Shown piece by piece: positions 8,681 through 17,731 of a stretch of 41,320 bases of DNA. The DNA lies in NCBI GenBank assembly GCA_964235605.1, contig CAXSCR010000042.1:1-41320 (forward strand). Reading direction: 5' to 3'. This stretch comes from DATCRE01 sp964235605 (GTDB lineage: Bacteria; Bacteroidota; Bacteroidia; Cytophagales; Cyclobacteriaceae). Positions within the stretch are counted from its first letter, which is position 1. Every line of letters begins with the position of its first letter. Position numbers and translations under genes: made by a program. The notes under the pieces are model-generated. The model was given only the letters and a program-made list of their open reading frames with translations. It ran no database searches and had not been told where the DNA came from.

Positions 8681-9433
8681 TTAAAAATGTCCCGTTATTA
8701 TATCCATTAATGATTGCTTTCGGTTTCTTGCTACATCTAGGAATTCATTATTACTCATTTCTACTTGTCCACCTCGACCATTTACATAGGATTTTACATG
8801 CTCTAGATTGATCAAATGTGAATTATGTATTCGTAAAAAGTATGGTTGTGGAAGTATAGTTTCATATTCTTTAAGCGTTTTGCAGACTAGAATTTTTTCC
8901 TTGTCAGATAAAATGAAACTCGTGTAGTTTCCCTCAGCTTTACAATAGATTATTTTATTGAGTTGCAAAATTCGTAATCCGTTGGTGTCAGAAACGGCTA
9001 TGCGACCGCTTGTTGGCAGCAACTGAATTTTAGGCTCGGGTGCCTGCGGAATTTTGACATTATCTGCTTTCTTTTTAATTACCCTATCAACTGCTTCTTT
9101 TAATTCCTCTGCAATAAGCGGTTTCACCAAGTAATCAATGGCTGCGTATTTAATGGCTTTAATAGCATAGGTGTCGTAGCCTGTAGTAAAAATTATTTCG
9201 AAAGTAATTTTTGGTATCTTTTGTAGCAGATCGAAGCCTTCGCCATCCGTAAGGTGGATATCTAGAAATAGTATGTCAAATTCGTTTTTAGTTATACACT
9301 CATATCCCTCCTTTACCGAAGTGCATTCTGCAATAACAGTAACTTCAGGGCAATATACTGAAAGAAATTTCTTTAGGATATTTCGCGCACTACTTTCATC
9401 ATCAACAATTACTACTTTCATATTATTCTTCAT
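8681..9433 (-). CDS. LytTR-family response regulator
   Basis: The 250-residue DNA-binding response regulator has a receiver domain at about residues 5-120, with the acidic pair in VVIVDDE and phospho-acceptor Asp58 in ILFLDIHLTDGEGF, TTGYDTYA, and Lys in YLVKP. A LytTR DNA-binding domain follows at about 148-245 (KIIYCKAEGNYTSF, then PYFLRIHNSHLINLEHVKSY). It overlaps the 3' end of the upstream sensor-kinase gene by 11 nt if ATG 9433 is used; an ATG at 9421 (starting MKVVIVDDE) would begin just after the kinase stop. This is the usual LytS/LytR-like pair, the regulator being phosphorylated by the kinase. Its cognate kinase is interrupted by a stop, so its input may be lost. Confidence 0.93.
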   Translation of the reverse strand: MKNNMKVVIVDDESSARNILKKFLSVYCPEVTVIAECTSVKEGYECITKNEFDILFLDIHLTDGEGFDLLQKIPKITFEIIFTTGYDTYAIKAIKYAAIDYLVKPLIAEELKEAVDRVIKKKADNVKIPQAPEPKIQLLPTSGRIAVSDTNGLRILQLNKIIYCKAEGNYTSFILSDKEKILVCKTLKEYETILPQPYFLRIHNSHLINLEHVKSYVNGRGGQVEMSNNEFLDVARNRKQSLMDIITGHF

Positions 9434-11387
9434 AGGAATTTGGCAAAGTAATGGTTATACATGTGCCGCTTGTTTTTTGTGTATCAGCTTTATCTTCAAT
9501 CACTATTTTAAAGTTATTTTTGCTTTGCTGTTTTATAACGTCGAAGCGATCCATAATAATTCTTGTTCCGAATGACTTGCGGCTTGTTTTTACTTTTCTA
9601 GACAATGAAGCCTTAAAACCTATACCATCATCTTCAATCACTATTTTATAGGAGTAAGCATCATTTGGTAAAATTTTTAACGTTATGGTGCCCGTTCCTT
9701 CTTTTGGCATAATGCCATGCCATATGGCATTTTCTAAAAATGGCTGAAGTATTAATGAAGGAATTAAAAGCTTACTTATATTCATGCTTTCATCGCATAA
9801 AATATTAAATGAAAAGCGACTTCCAATACGAAGCTGCTCTATGTCCCAATACAATTTCAGATAGTCTAGTTCTTCAGATAAAGATATTTGGTGTCTGTCA
9901 GAATACTCTAAAGTAGACCGCATGAGCTTACTGAATTTACCTATGTATTGATCAATTCCATTTTCCGAAAAGAATAGTCCTTGTAAGGAATTAAATGCAT
10001 TCGACATGAAGTGGTAATTCATCTGAGAGCGCAAGGTTTTTAATTCAGCCAGTTGAAGCTGTCTTTTGTCGAAAGTTTTCTTTTTTTGTATTTTTCTTCC
10101 GTACCACCAAAGTGTAATGGCCAGTAATGTTGAAACTATAGTGATTAAAATAACAAATAATTTTGTTTTCCAAAATGGTGCATTGATAACGAGCTTGTAA
10201 GTAGCGGGTTTGCTCCATACACCATTTGTGCTTTGGGCCATAACGTCAAATGAATAATTGCCTGGCGCCAATGAAGAAAAGTCCACTGATGTATTTCTAG
10301 TTTCAAGCCAAAGGTTGAGTTCTTTAGCAGCATAATCGTCACCTTGAGATAATCTGTATTTATAATTTATATTGCCTTGTTTGTAAAACAATCCGACATA
10401 TGAGATTCTAATATTGTTTTCCTCATAATGAAATTCCTTTTTAGTTAGGGTATCGATAGCTTGATTATTGGCAGTAATATCCGTTATGTAGATAGGAGGT
10501 GATCTTTCTTCTAAATCTTCAATATCGGTATTTATAACGCTTAGTCCATTTGAAGTGCCTATCCATACCTTTTCATTATGAACAAGTAAAGCATTGATGT
10601 GATTAGACAATAAACCATAGGAAGTGTTGATCGTGTAAATTTTTACGGGCTCGTAATTTTTGTTTAGTGTAATGCGGTTTAAGCCCATATTTGTGCCTAC
10701 CCATAAAACGTTTTTGTATAATTCAATCTTATTGCATTTGTTTGAAGCAAGGCCTTGTTTTTTTGATAACGACATAATCTCTCCATTTTTTTTAAAGATT
10801 ATAACACCATTATCGCTTGTAGCCAGATAAACGGTTCCAAGAGAGTCGCTCTTAATATCAACAATTCTTTGCCTTAGATCGGGGTAGAGCTCATGAAAGT
10901 TAATTATTGTATCTCGTTTAAGGCAGATTAATCCATTATCGAGGCCAGCCCAAAGTTTGCCTTCTTCTTCGCGATACAGGCAATTTGTTCTGTGTTTATA
11001 TAGCCATTTAATATTGAATTTGTCGTATATCTCACGATAGACATTTAATTTCGGATCAGCATTATTTAATTTGTATTTACCTATTAGATTCCTTGAGAAG
11101 GAAAGTAAGCCTCTGTATGCTCCAGCAACTACGAAAGTATCATCGAACCATTTCGCTGTTGCCATTCCTCTGAGGTTAGTTACAATCGTAACTTCATTTT
11201 TATTATTTAAGTAGTATAAGCCATTATGAGATGAAATCAGCAACTCTGATTTATCAATGTTGATATCGCCAATGCGGGGCGTAACGGTTTTAAGGTGTGG
11301 AGGTATGTTCACCAATATTTTAATATGTGATATTCTGCCCGATGTGTCTACCTTGCTTAATGTAAAATTATCATGACCAACCAACAC
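9423..11387 (-). CDS. C-terminal half of the split sensor kinase (propeller, Y_Y_Y, His kinase)
   Basis: This part carries the remaining propeller repeats (for example EGKLWAGLDNGLICL, NVLWVGTNMGLNRI, EKVWIGTSNGLSVI), a Y_Y_Y immunoglobulin-like domain (about residues 330-400 of this part, with YKYRLSQGDD and LAPGNYSFDVMAQS), a membrane helix (about 405-425), then a LytS-type His_kinase region and an HATPase domain with the N box FLENAIWHGI and EDDGIGF. The usual NPHF of this family reads NYHF here (His codon 10011-10013). The GTG at 11387 that opens this frame is an arbitrary internal codon within a propeller blade; without a signal peptide this half would not be placed correctly in the membrane. 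It overlaps the LytTR gene by 11 nt. Confidence 0.7.
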   Translation of the reverse strand: MLVGHDNFTLSKVDTSGRISHIKILVNIPPHLKTVTPRIGDINIDKSELLISSHNGLYYLNNKNEVTIVTNLRGMATAKWFDDTFVVAGAYRGLLSFSRNLIGKYKLNNADPKLNVYREIYDKFNIKWLYKHRTNCLYREEEGKLWAGLDNGLICLKRDTIINFHELYPDLRQRIVDIKSDSLGTVYLATSDNGVIIFKKNGEIMSLSKKQGLASNKCNKIELYKNVLWVGTNMGLNRITLNKNYEPVKIYTINTSYGLLSNHINALLVHNEKVWIGTSNGLSVINTDIEDLEERSPPIYITDITANNQAIDTLTKKEFHYEENNIRISYVGLFYKQGNINYKYRLSQGDDYAAKELNLWLETRNTSVDFSSLAPGNYSFDVMAQSTNGVWSKPATYKLVINAPFWKTKLFVILITIVSTLLAITLWWYGRKIQKKKTFDKRQLQLAELKTLRSQMNYHFMSNAFNSLQGLFFSENGIDQYIGKFSKLMRSTLEYSDRHQISLSEELDYLKLYWDIEQLRIGSRFSFNILCDESMNISKLLIPSLILQPFLENAIWHGIMPKEGTGTITLKILPNDAYSYKIVIEDDGIGFKASLSRKVKTSRKSFGTRIIMDRFDVIKQQSKNNFKIVIEDKADTQKTSGTCITITLPNSYEE

Positions 11388-11528
11388 ATTTGAATTCTCA
11401 TCTTTACTGATAGAGAAGACTTTGTCTGAACTTAAGCCCTCTTTCGATGTATAATTTTTAATATTCTCATTTGTTAATAATATAACGCCGTTATCAAGCG
11501 TAGTAAACCAAATGTTATTTTCATTATC

Positions 11529-12407
11529 TTATAAAACGGAAGACACTTGATTACTCTTTAAATAATTTTCTTTCAGTGCTTGACCATTTGAATTGAAAAG
11601 GGTTGTGCCTTTTTCTGTGCAAACCCAAATGGTTTTATCTCTCCCTTTACATATATTAATTACATTACTATTAGTACGAATCCATAATTGAATTTGATGA
11701 GCTTGATTCATTTTCCATAATTCGTTACTTGAGCCCATATAATAAATTCCGTTGATGAACTCATTTCTTAAAATAACAGTCCAATGCACAGGTATAATTT
11801 GGTTAACTTCCTTAATGGAGTTGGTTTTTAATACTGATCGGGGTCTTACAAGGGTATAACTTCCATCATAATTTTGGAAGGCACCCACAGCGCCTACGTA
11901 GGCTGCATCATCTCCCTTAAAATTAAATTCTAGGGCTTCATTTTTAGTAGTGTATTCCGTTATACCCTGGGTGTAGTATGAAATTAGTATAGAACTGTCT
12001 CTTGTGCCTGTAATTTTCCAGATGGGGCCTGTTTTATCTAAACTCTTTAACGATGGGGTATTCTTTGAGTTATGTATTTGATTTCCCTGAAAATAAGCGA
12101 TCCTGCCGTTCATGGACCTAAACCAAATCCTCCCAAAGAGATCTTCATAGAAACCAAATATTTCATTATCAGGCAATCCGTCATCTGTTGTATAATTAGT
12201 AAAGCGATACCCATCAAACCGACTTACGCCGACATTGGTTGCAAACCACATAAATCCCTTTTTATCCTGGAATGCCTCATAAACAGTTTGAGAGGGAAGC
12301 CCATCTAGGGTTGTATAATATTTTAAGGGTAAATTTTGTGAAAACGAAGAGCCAAAGCTGAATAATAGAGAAATGAATACAGCAAAAGTCCGTAGCTTAT
12401 TATGCAT
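11529..12407 (-). CDS. N-terminal half of the split sensor kinase (signal peptide, propeller)
   Basis: The 292-residue frame starts at ATG 12407 with a signal peptide (LRTFAVFISLLFSFGSSFSQ) and then LPLKYYTTLDGLPSQTVYEA, the typical opening of two-component regulator propeller proteins. It has clear blades such as KGFMWFATNVGVSRFDGY and GRIWFRSMNGRIAYF. It ends at the TAA 11529-11531 in the middle of a blade. If produced, it would be a truncated periplasmic propeller without a membrane anchor or kinase. I regard it as part of one broken gene rather than an independent protein. Confidence 0.7.
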   Translation of the reverse strand: MHNKLRTFAVFISLLFSFGSSFSQNLPLKYYTTLDGLPSQTVYEAFQDKKGFMWFATNVGVSRFDGYRFTNYTTDDGLPDNEIFGFYEDLFGRIWFRSMNGRIAYFQGNQIHNSKNTPSLKSLDKTGPIWKITGTRDSSILISYYTQGITEYTTKNEALEFNFKGDDAAYVGAVGAFQNYDGSYTLVRPRSVLKTNSIKEVNQIIPVHWTVILRNEFINGIYYMGSSNELWKMNQAHQIQLWIRTNSNVINICKGRDKTIWVCTEKGTTLFNSNGQALKENYLKSNQVSSVL

Positions 12408-12604
12408 TTAGGGTCTGTTTCATAGAAGCCAAAATTACGATTTTTGCCAACTAATAAAAAGATTGACCACATTATACATTCAAACTATCTGGTGGCTAAA
12501 TTCCATTAGGAAACCAATATTTGGATTAATTAATTTTGACATTTAACAGTTGACGGTTTTATCCCATCTGACGCTAATAGATTAACAGATAACGTACAGC
12601 GATT

Positions 12605-12767
12605 CTACTCAGTCGTTATTCGTATAATCATATCTGGCTTATTAAAAAGAACATACATGGCACCATCGGGACTCGTTTTTTATATCCCTAACGCGACCCA
12701 ATCCTTTAAAGATTAACTCACGAGCTATAACTTTATCTTTATCCACCACAGCCTGTGTAATTCTTCA
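12605..12767 (-). pseudogene. PQQ-dependent sugar dehydrogenase (GSDH family), C-terminal remnant
   Basis: Read on the minus strand, 12767 to about 12672 gives ITQAVVDKDKVIARELIFKG and GLGRVRDIKN. After a one-base frame change near 12672 the text continues SPDGAMYVLFNKPDMIIRIT and ends at TAG 12605-12607. GRVRDI followed by SPDGxxYVL is the signature of the last propeller blade of soluble glucose/sorbosone dehydrogenases. A stop lies in frame just upstream of the matched part and nothing further upstream matches, so only about 53 codons of the tail survive. It lies between the kinase gene and the M28 peptidase. No start codon is present. Confidence 0.75.
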
Positions 12768-12787
12768 TAAGCTAAAGCACCAATAAA

Positions 12788-14446
12788 TTATTTACTAATT
12801 TTATAAGACGCTCTTATCGCTTTAAATTCAGAATCCAATTTCCATTGTGGCCACTTATGTTCTAAAGATAATCTTTTACCCACTTGAAATAGTAATTTAA
12901 TATCTTCTAAGCCGCCTTCGAAAGTCATGTGTACGGAATCAATTTCATCTGATGGCATGTGATATTTCTTACCGTAATCAGTTTTTAATTGCTGCCCATC
13001 CGCCTTTGCGTTACCCATAAAGTCACTTCCCATGTTAGCATAGATTGCTGGGATACCGACTTTTGCAAAACTGAGCTGGTCAGAACGAAAATAAAATCCT
13101 TTATCAGGTTTACGATCCATAATGACATCCCTGCCAAGCAGTTTCCCTTCCGCAATCATACATTCTTCTACATCAGATTGCTTCGTCCCTACAATTACAA
13201 TGTCTTTGGTTTTACCCCACGGGTTAACACAATCCATATTGATATTAGCGAGGGTTTTTTCTACGGGATACAATGGATTCTCAGCATAGAAGGCTGATCC
13301 TAAAAGCCCATGCTCCTCTGCAGTGACTGATAAGAAAAGAATAGTTCGCCTGGGTTTGTGCTTCATGTTCTTAAAAGCCTTTGCTATTTCTAACAAACTT
13401 GCTGTGCCTGTTGCATTATCAACTGCACCATTATAAATGCTGTCACCCGTAGCATCTTTCCGCCCGATACCCAAGTGATCCCAATGCGCAGTATAGAGTA
13501 TATATTCATCTGGTTTTCTTGATCCAGATATTTTACCAATCACGTTATAAGACTTTTTAAAAGTTGATATCACATGCATGGAAGTGGAGATTTTTAAATT
13601 AAGTAATTGCGCCTTGAAATTTCTTTTTCTTGCCTGGGATTGAAGTTCATTAAAATTCAATCCCGCGACTTCAAATATTCTTTCTGTGGCACGTTTGGAT
13701 ATCCACCCAGCAGCTTCGGAAAAAAATTGATTCTTGCCTCTTGAGTCGAGATATAATCTAGGCGCATTCCAAGAACTTTGTACAAGCGAGAAAGGAAAAG
13801 AAGCAGCTATTGCGTTGTGCATTATTAGGCAACCTTTCGCCCCTTGCCGTGCAGCTTCCTCATACTTATAATTTGAGTTTCCATAAAATGTACTGGCGTT
13901 GCCTTTAAAGAAAGTCGAGTCACCGCTACCAAAACCAGGATCATTTATAAGCACAATTACAATTTTACCTTTCACATCTATACTCTCATAATCGTTCCAG
14001 TTATATTGAGGTGCCACTATCCCAAAGCCAGCAAAAACAATATCTTCATCACGCCAGGTTATTATTGAATCTGTGCGTTGCGTCCAAAGCACATAGTCTT
14101 CAATGCCCTTAAGTTTCAGTTTCGTACTTGCATTTTCTATAAGCATGACACTATCTGCTTTTGTAGTGACTTCCATTAAAGACACCGTCTGCAAATAGCT
14201 TTTTCCGTTGCCAGGGTCAACACCCATTTCTTTGAATTGATTCTGTAGATAATCCAAAGTTATTTTCTCACCCTTTGTAAAAGGTCTTCTACCTTGAAAT
14301 TCATTCGAGGCTAGTTTTGTTAGATGTTGCATTAATCCTTCCTTGGTCAAAGATTGCAATCCATCTTTGGGATCTATGCGGTCACTTCTCTGAAAGAAAA
14401 TCAGCGATAGGGCAAATAATAATGTTAAGATCGTATTATAAAACAT
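12788..14446 (-). CDS. M28 family metallopeptidase with PA domain, secreted
   Basis: This zinc aminopeptidase-like protein of about 552 residues starts with a signal peptide when the ATG at 14446 is used (MFYNTILTLLFALSLIFF); a TTG at 14494 in the same frame would only add a poor leader. A protease-associated domain lies in the first half (GKIVIVLINDPGFGSGDS, then YEEAARQGAKGCLIMHN). The M28 catalytic part has the di-zinc ligands in order: His and Asp in YTAHWDHLG, Asp in GAVDNATGTASLLE, Glu-Glu in TAEEHGLLGS, Asp in NINMDCVNPWG and His in KYHMPSDEID. All are intact. It acts outside the cytoplasmic membrane, probably in the periplasm. Neighbours are two pseudogenes, so context does not refine the substrate. 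Confidence 0.9.
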   Translation of the reverse strand: MFYNTILTLLFALSLIFFQRSDRIDPKDGLQSLTKEGLMQHLTKLASNEFQGRRPFTKGEKITLDYLQNQFKEMGVDPGNGKSYLQTVSLMEVTTKADSVMLIENASTKLKLKGIEDYVLWTQRTDSIITWRDEDIVFAGFGIVAPQYNWNDYESIDVKGKIVIVLINDPGFGSGDSTFFKGNASTFYGNSNYKYEEAARQGAKGCLIMHNAIAASFPFSLVQSSWNAPRLYLDSRGKNQFFSEAAGWISKRATERIFEVAGLNFNELQSQARKRNFKAQLLNLKISTSMHVISTFKKSYNVIGKISGSRKPDEYILYTAHWDHLGIGRKDATGDSIYNGAVDNATGTASLLEIAKAFKNMKHKPRRTILFLSVTAEEHGLLGSAFYAENPLYPVEKTLANINMDCVNPWGKTKDIVIVGTKQSDVEECMIAEGKLLGRDVIMDRKPDKGFYFRSDQLSFAKVGIPAIYANMGSDFMGNAKADGQQLKTDYGKKYHMPSDEIDSVHMTFEGGLEDIKLLFQVGKRLSLEHKWPQWKLDSEFKAIRASYKISK

Positions 14447-14742
14447 AGAGCTAATTTGTATGAACAGCGCTAAATACTTTCCTGAGATAAACAAAAAGCA
14501 ATTGATTTACAAATAGCCATTGCCAGCAAATGATTTATTTTGAATACTGTCAATATAATATTAGAACAATTTTGAGTTAATAATTTCAAGGGTTCATTAA
14601 TAGAGTAGGAGAGAGGAATCCAACAACAACGCACGTTAGATTTAATGACCTAAAGACCTTCTATTATGATTTACGAAACAGCTAATATACGTTATGATAA
14701 GGAATACTTGAGTTGATGCGTAAGAAGTTGTTTTTTTTACTG

Positions 14743-15586
14743 CGAAACTTCTATTTAAAAGCATCTGCTGGTAAATAGCCATGGCTTCATTGAATATAAT
14801 CAATGCCTCGGTGTTAAAAGTTATTAGACACAAACATTGAAAAGTTATAGCAGCACACTGGAAATATGGGCGAACGTTAACGGATACTTGCCTTTTTCGC
14901 GAATATAACCGTGGGTATTGTAAGCGGTTACAATGGATAGTACAAGGCGTCTATGGCATTGTCACGACAAATGGAGTTTCATGCAGATGCAGCCAGCTTC
15001 ATGCTTTTCTGTGAGAAATGTCCAAATTCATGGGCTAGGATAGCTTTGAACTCACTTACATTTAATGAATTAACTAGACAAAGTACTATTTGAAGGTTTT
15101 TGCGAACGGGCAAAAACATGCTCCAAAATCCCGAGTTGTAAAATACACAGGCATTAACATCAGATGACAGATATACTTTTTTAGGAAAGGATGTCTGCGT
15201 TTCTTTCGTTAGTATACGAATGAACTCGAATAGAATAGGTTGATCTCTCGCATTCACCTCTATAAGATTAGAGCGATCTATCAGGTTCCGTTTAAAAAGG
15301 AATTTGAGTAGGAAAAAAAATACCATTACACCCAAACCTATCCGCCCAATACCAATCATAAGGGTAATAAACTTTGGCAGGAATGCAATGAGCAGTATGC
15401 CCCCGTAACCGCACAATAAAGCCAGCGCAACAGCTCCAATCATCAAAGCAAAATATGTAGATATGAACAATAGAATCGCTAATAGACTTTAACTACTTCC
15501 TGGTTGAATGCAGCGGAAGGTTCAATTATTTTCCATCTAAATTTTTTGGGTGTAATAGGATAGATAAACGTGGACGCAGAATCCAT
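14743..15586 (-). pseudogene. M48 family metallopeptidase, frameshifted, with inverted middle segment
   Basis: Three pieces of one M48-type gene are seen. (1) Minus strand, ATG 15586: MDSASTFIYPITPKKFRWKI and so on up to EVVKV, then a frame change near 15480 into LLAILLFISTYFALMIGAVA, membrane helices, and the zinc motif LAHEFGHFSQKSMK ending near 14997. (2) Plus strand, about 14848-14997: WANVNGYL, then FFANITVGIVSG, LQWIVQGVY and MALSRQMEFHADAAS, in three frames. These are the blocks that should follow HEFGH in the same gene, including the third zinc ligand region EFHAD, but they read on the opposite strand. (3) Minus strand, about 14833-14745: EALIIFNEAMAIYQQML, resembling the family's later AxxLFNxAxxLQQxM segment (tentative). 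An in-place inversion with deletions plus frameshifts fits all three. Confidence 0.8.
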
Positions 15587-16500
15587 ATTGGGGGGTATTT
15601 AGCTTGATAAACTAATAGTTATTCTTGAAGGTAAAAAATGCGACAGAGTGTAATTCTATTCCAGGAGTGCCGCCCATTTAAGTCACATAAGTCATTGCAT
15701 TCGTTTGCTAATCGATATAATAGTTATGATCAGGAATTTAAAAGAATTAATCGTGCTCTTTATTGATTAATCAGTAACGCTGTTATAATTAAAGTTAATT
15801 ATTGAAGTATAAATCGAATACAAAGTAAATTTCTTTCAATCAATGTTACTATTATAGTAGCTCATCTCAATAAAAAAAAACGGACATATCAAGATATGCC
15901 CGTCTAAATAAACTCTGCAATAGATCCTATCCAAATATTGCAAACCTTCACAAAAATATAAGAGAAAATTTGAATAACAAAGATTTGAATAGAAAAGAAC
16001 TGAATTTGCTTAACAATTTTAAATATTAATCTCAAGTAAACTTTAATTGTCTAAAGGATGCATTGCAATCGATTTCTAAATTGTATACTTATTCACTAAC
16101 ACTAGTATAGTGGTCGTTGCTTAAACCACCTATTGTTTAAAAATCGTAATAACAATTGAATTTCATAGAGCAATTATAATTATCTTAAATGGTAATCGAC
16201 TTGACTCATAAGAATACTTTCGTACATGTAAGATCAACGACGGATAGCATAACATTTAATAACTTTATTTGTTCGCATGAACTGTAAGGTATATAGTCAT
16301 AGTTTCACCCAATACTCAGCACATACAAGATTTTGGGTAAGTTGATTGAATTGTGCCCATAGTTAAGACTTATCTAAGCATAAGCTGTTATAATGAAGAT
16401 AAAACGCCCGTCTCAACCTGTATATCGACTATTATGAAATGAAAGTTTAAGTATAAGCTCGATGTAAAGGAATAAAGTCCGTTATTTTGTGCTGACCAAA
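15587..16500. other. intergenic region with one terminator-like hairpin
   Basis: Apart from the hairpin at 15872-15902 (listed separately) I found no coding frame, tRNA or homologous remnant on either strand. The sequence is strongly AT-rich. The M48 promoter should lie just above 15586. Confidence 0.5.
15872..15902 (-). terminator. rho-independent terminator on the minus strand
   Basis: On the minus strand the sequence is CGGGCATATC, a TT loop, GATATGTCCG, followed at once by nine Ts. The stem has nine Watson-Crick pairs and one G-T pair. No minus-strand protein gene lies upstream before the carbonic anhydrase almost 1.9 kb away, so it may end a short RNA. Confidence 0.65.
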
Positions 16501-16782
16501 ATGTTGATAATGAAGAATTCAAGATCTCGTTTTATACCTACTAAAAAATTACAGATTTCATTCACGCAGTTACTCAGGAAGATTGAACTTTTAAAAGTAG
16601 CTCAGTCTGAGCTTATGATGCAAAAAGAGTCACTTTCAATTTTATTGGAGCCTCAATTGAAAGGGCGGAAGTATGAGAATTTAAGTCAAGAGCATTCATC
16701 CATTGATAGGGTGAATAATTTACTAAGTGCACTTAGAATAGAACACGCAGAGAAACTGCTCGACTATCGGAGTGAAAATTAA
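16501..16782 (+). CDS. small hypothetical protein
   Basis: This frame of 93 codons from ATG 16501 is flanked by noncoding DNA. GTG 16489 and ATG 16510 are alternative starts. The product is basic at the N-terminus (MKNSRSRFIPTKK) and then helical and charged, with likely coiled coil (LLRKIELLKVAQSELMMQKE). It has no signal peptide or membrane segment. I do not recognise a family. Reasons to believe it: length, normal amino-acid composition and no competing frame. Reasons for doubt: an isolated position in a decaying region and no visible promoter. Confidence 0.45.
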   Translation: MLIMKNSRSRFIPTKKLQISFTQLLRKIELLKVAQSELMMQKESLSILLEPQLKGRKYENLSQEHSSIDRVNNLLSALRIEHAEKLLDYRSEN

Positions 16783-16913
16783 TAGTTGTCTTGTCTTGTT
16801 ATAGTTCGCTAACCTTAACAGGATAAGACGCTATACACTTTCTAAGCTTTTGCTACTGCTGGGCTTTTATGAGATAGCACAAAAATCAAAGTTCCAACAT
16901 GATTGATTGTGGT

Positions 16914-17260
16914 TCATTATCTTTATTGTCAAACTAAAACGTGATAAATATGATTATTTCATTTAAAGATTTAAGGAAGAACTCAGCGCCTGCTTTAGTA
17001 TGTAGCCAGTTAACCTTAGTGAATAAAAGTTCCAAACATGCCTTGAGCAGAAGTCTTATTTCAGTTCAGGGCTACCATTTTAAATAATAGTAGCAATAAT
17101 ATTGTATTCCATGTTAGTGCCTTGAAGATGCCCGAAGGCACGAGTGTATTTCAAATCAATATTCTCTCTACGAGGACTGCAATTTAGTCTGTGCATATAA
17201 TTTAATTTCGCGCGCAGTCGCACTTATCTCTCCGTGCATCCCGTCATTATGTGTAGAATC
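16914..17260 (+). repeat. duplicated segment flanking carbonic anhydrase, copy 1
   Basis: This matches 18394-18774 in the same orientation. Shared pieces in order include ATATGATTATTTCATTT, CTGCTTTAG, an identical 31-nt run (17051-17081 and 18528-18558), GTTAGTGCCTT, CTGTGCATATAATTTAATT and TCTCCGTGCATC. Identity over the first half is about 75-80% by eye. No reading frame is kept. Copy 1 lies downstream of the carbonic anhydrase gene in its direction of transcription. Confidence 0.8.
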
Positions 17261-17731
17261 TGGAAGCCTGTAAGGAACGCTACAATTTTATTCAATTTTT
17301 TAAGCCGGACAACAATGACTCATTATATCAATGTAAGTTAAGTCTGAAGACTTACAATATATTAAGACACGAGTCACGGACTTTCAGCACACAGGCCTAA
17401 GACTCAAGCCAGTGCGTAACATTACAGAAATAAATTTAAAACTCTCGCCAGCGCGGTTTAAAAAAGATGCTCTAAATTTGTTGAGGTTAGGTAGTCGGTG
17501 GAGCAAAACCTATAAATCGATTTCGTTTATCAACTTGTAGTAAATATTATGATAAATATTAAAAAGATGGCTGATCTTACATTGCCTAGAATATCGCCAT
17601 CGTAATATTTATATACCTTAAAATGAAGGTATATTAACACGAACTTCAACAACCTAAGACACATTAACTATAGGCTTACTCACCTATATAGAAGGGTGTG
17701 CGATGAATTTGATTTTTAAAAACTTGAAAAT
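17261..17731. other. intergenic region downstream of carbonic anhydrase
   Basis: No supported gene. A stop-free plus-strand frame of about 66 codons exists (about 17337-17541) but has no ATG start and no resemblance to a family I know. No convincing terminator for the carbonic anhydrase was found. Confidence 0.4.

Larger units (their letters stand above)
9423..12407 (-). pseudogene. propeller-type LytS-like sensor histidine kinase, interrupted by one TAA
   Basis: Two open frames, 12407-11529 and 11528-9423, lie in the same reading frame and are separated only by the TAA at 11529-11531. Read through, they form one protein of about 994 residues with the standard plan for this family: signal peptide, reg_prop beta-propeller repeats, a Y_Y_Y domain, one membrane helix and a His_kinase/HATPase region. 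The stop falls inside a propeller repeat (VSSVL, stop, DNENNIWFTTLDNGV), at a position where members usually have Glu or Gln. A single C-to-T (CAA) or G-to-T (GAA) change, or a base-calling error, explains it. No indel is needed. Confidence 0.85.

Noticed and set aside
11378..11387. GTG at 11387 as a true start of an independent kinase gene.
   Set aside because: It lies inside a propeller blade, the frame is open and homologous upstream to the TAA at 11529, and the product would lack a signal peptide.
8681..12407. The LytTR regulator and hybrid kinase as one pathway.
   Set aside because: They are convergent and the regulator overlaps its own LytS-like kinase gene; nothing links it to the hybrid kinase.
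14642..14833. A 63-codon minus-strand frame as its own gene.
   Set aside because: Part of it resembles the later region of M48 peptidases and the rest has no pattern; better explained as pseudogene debris.
17337..17541. A stop-free plus-strand frame of about 66 codons.
   Set aside because: No ATG start, no recognisable family, no promoter; length compatible with chance.
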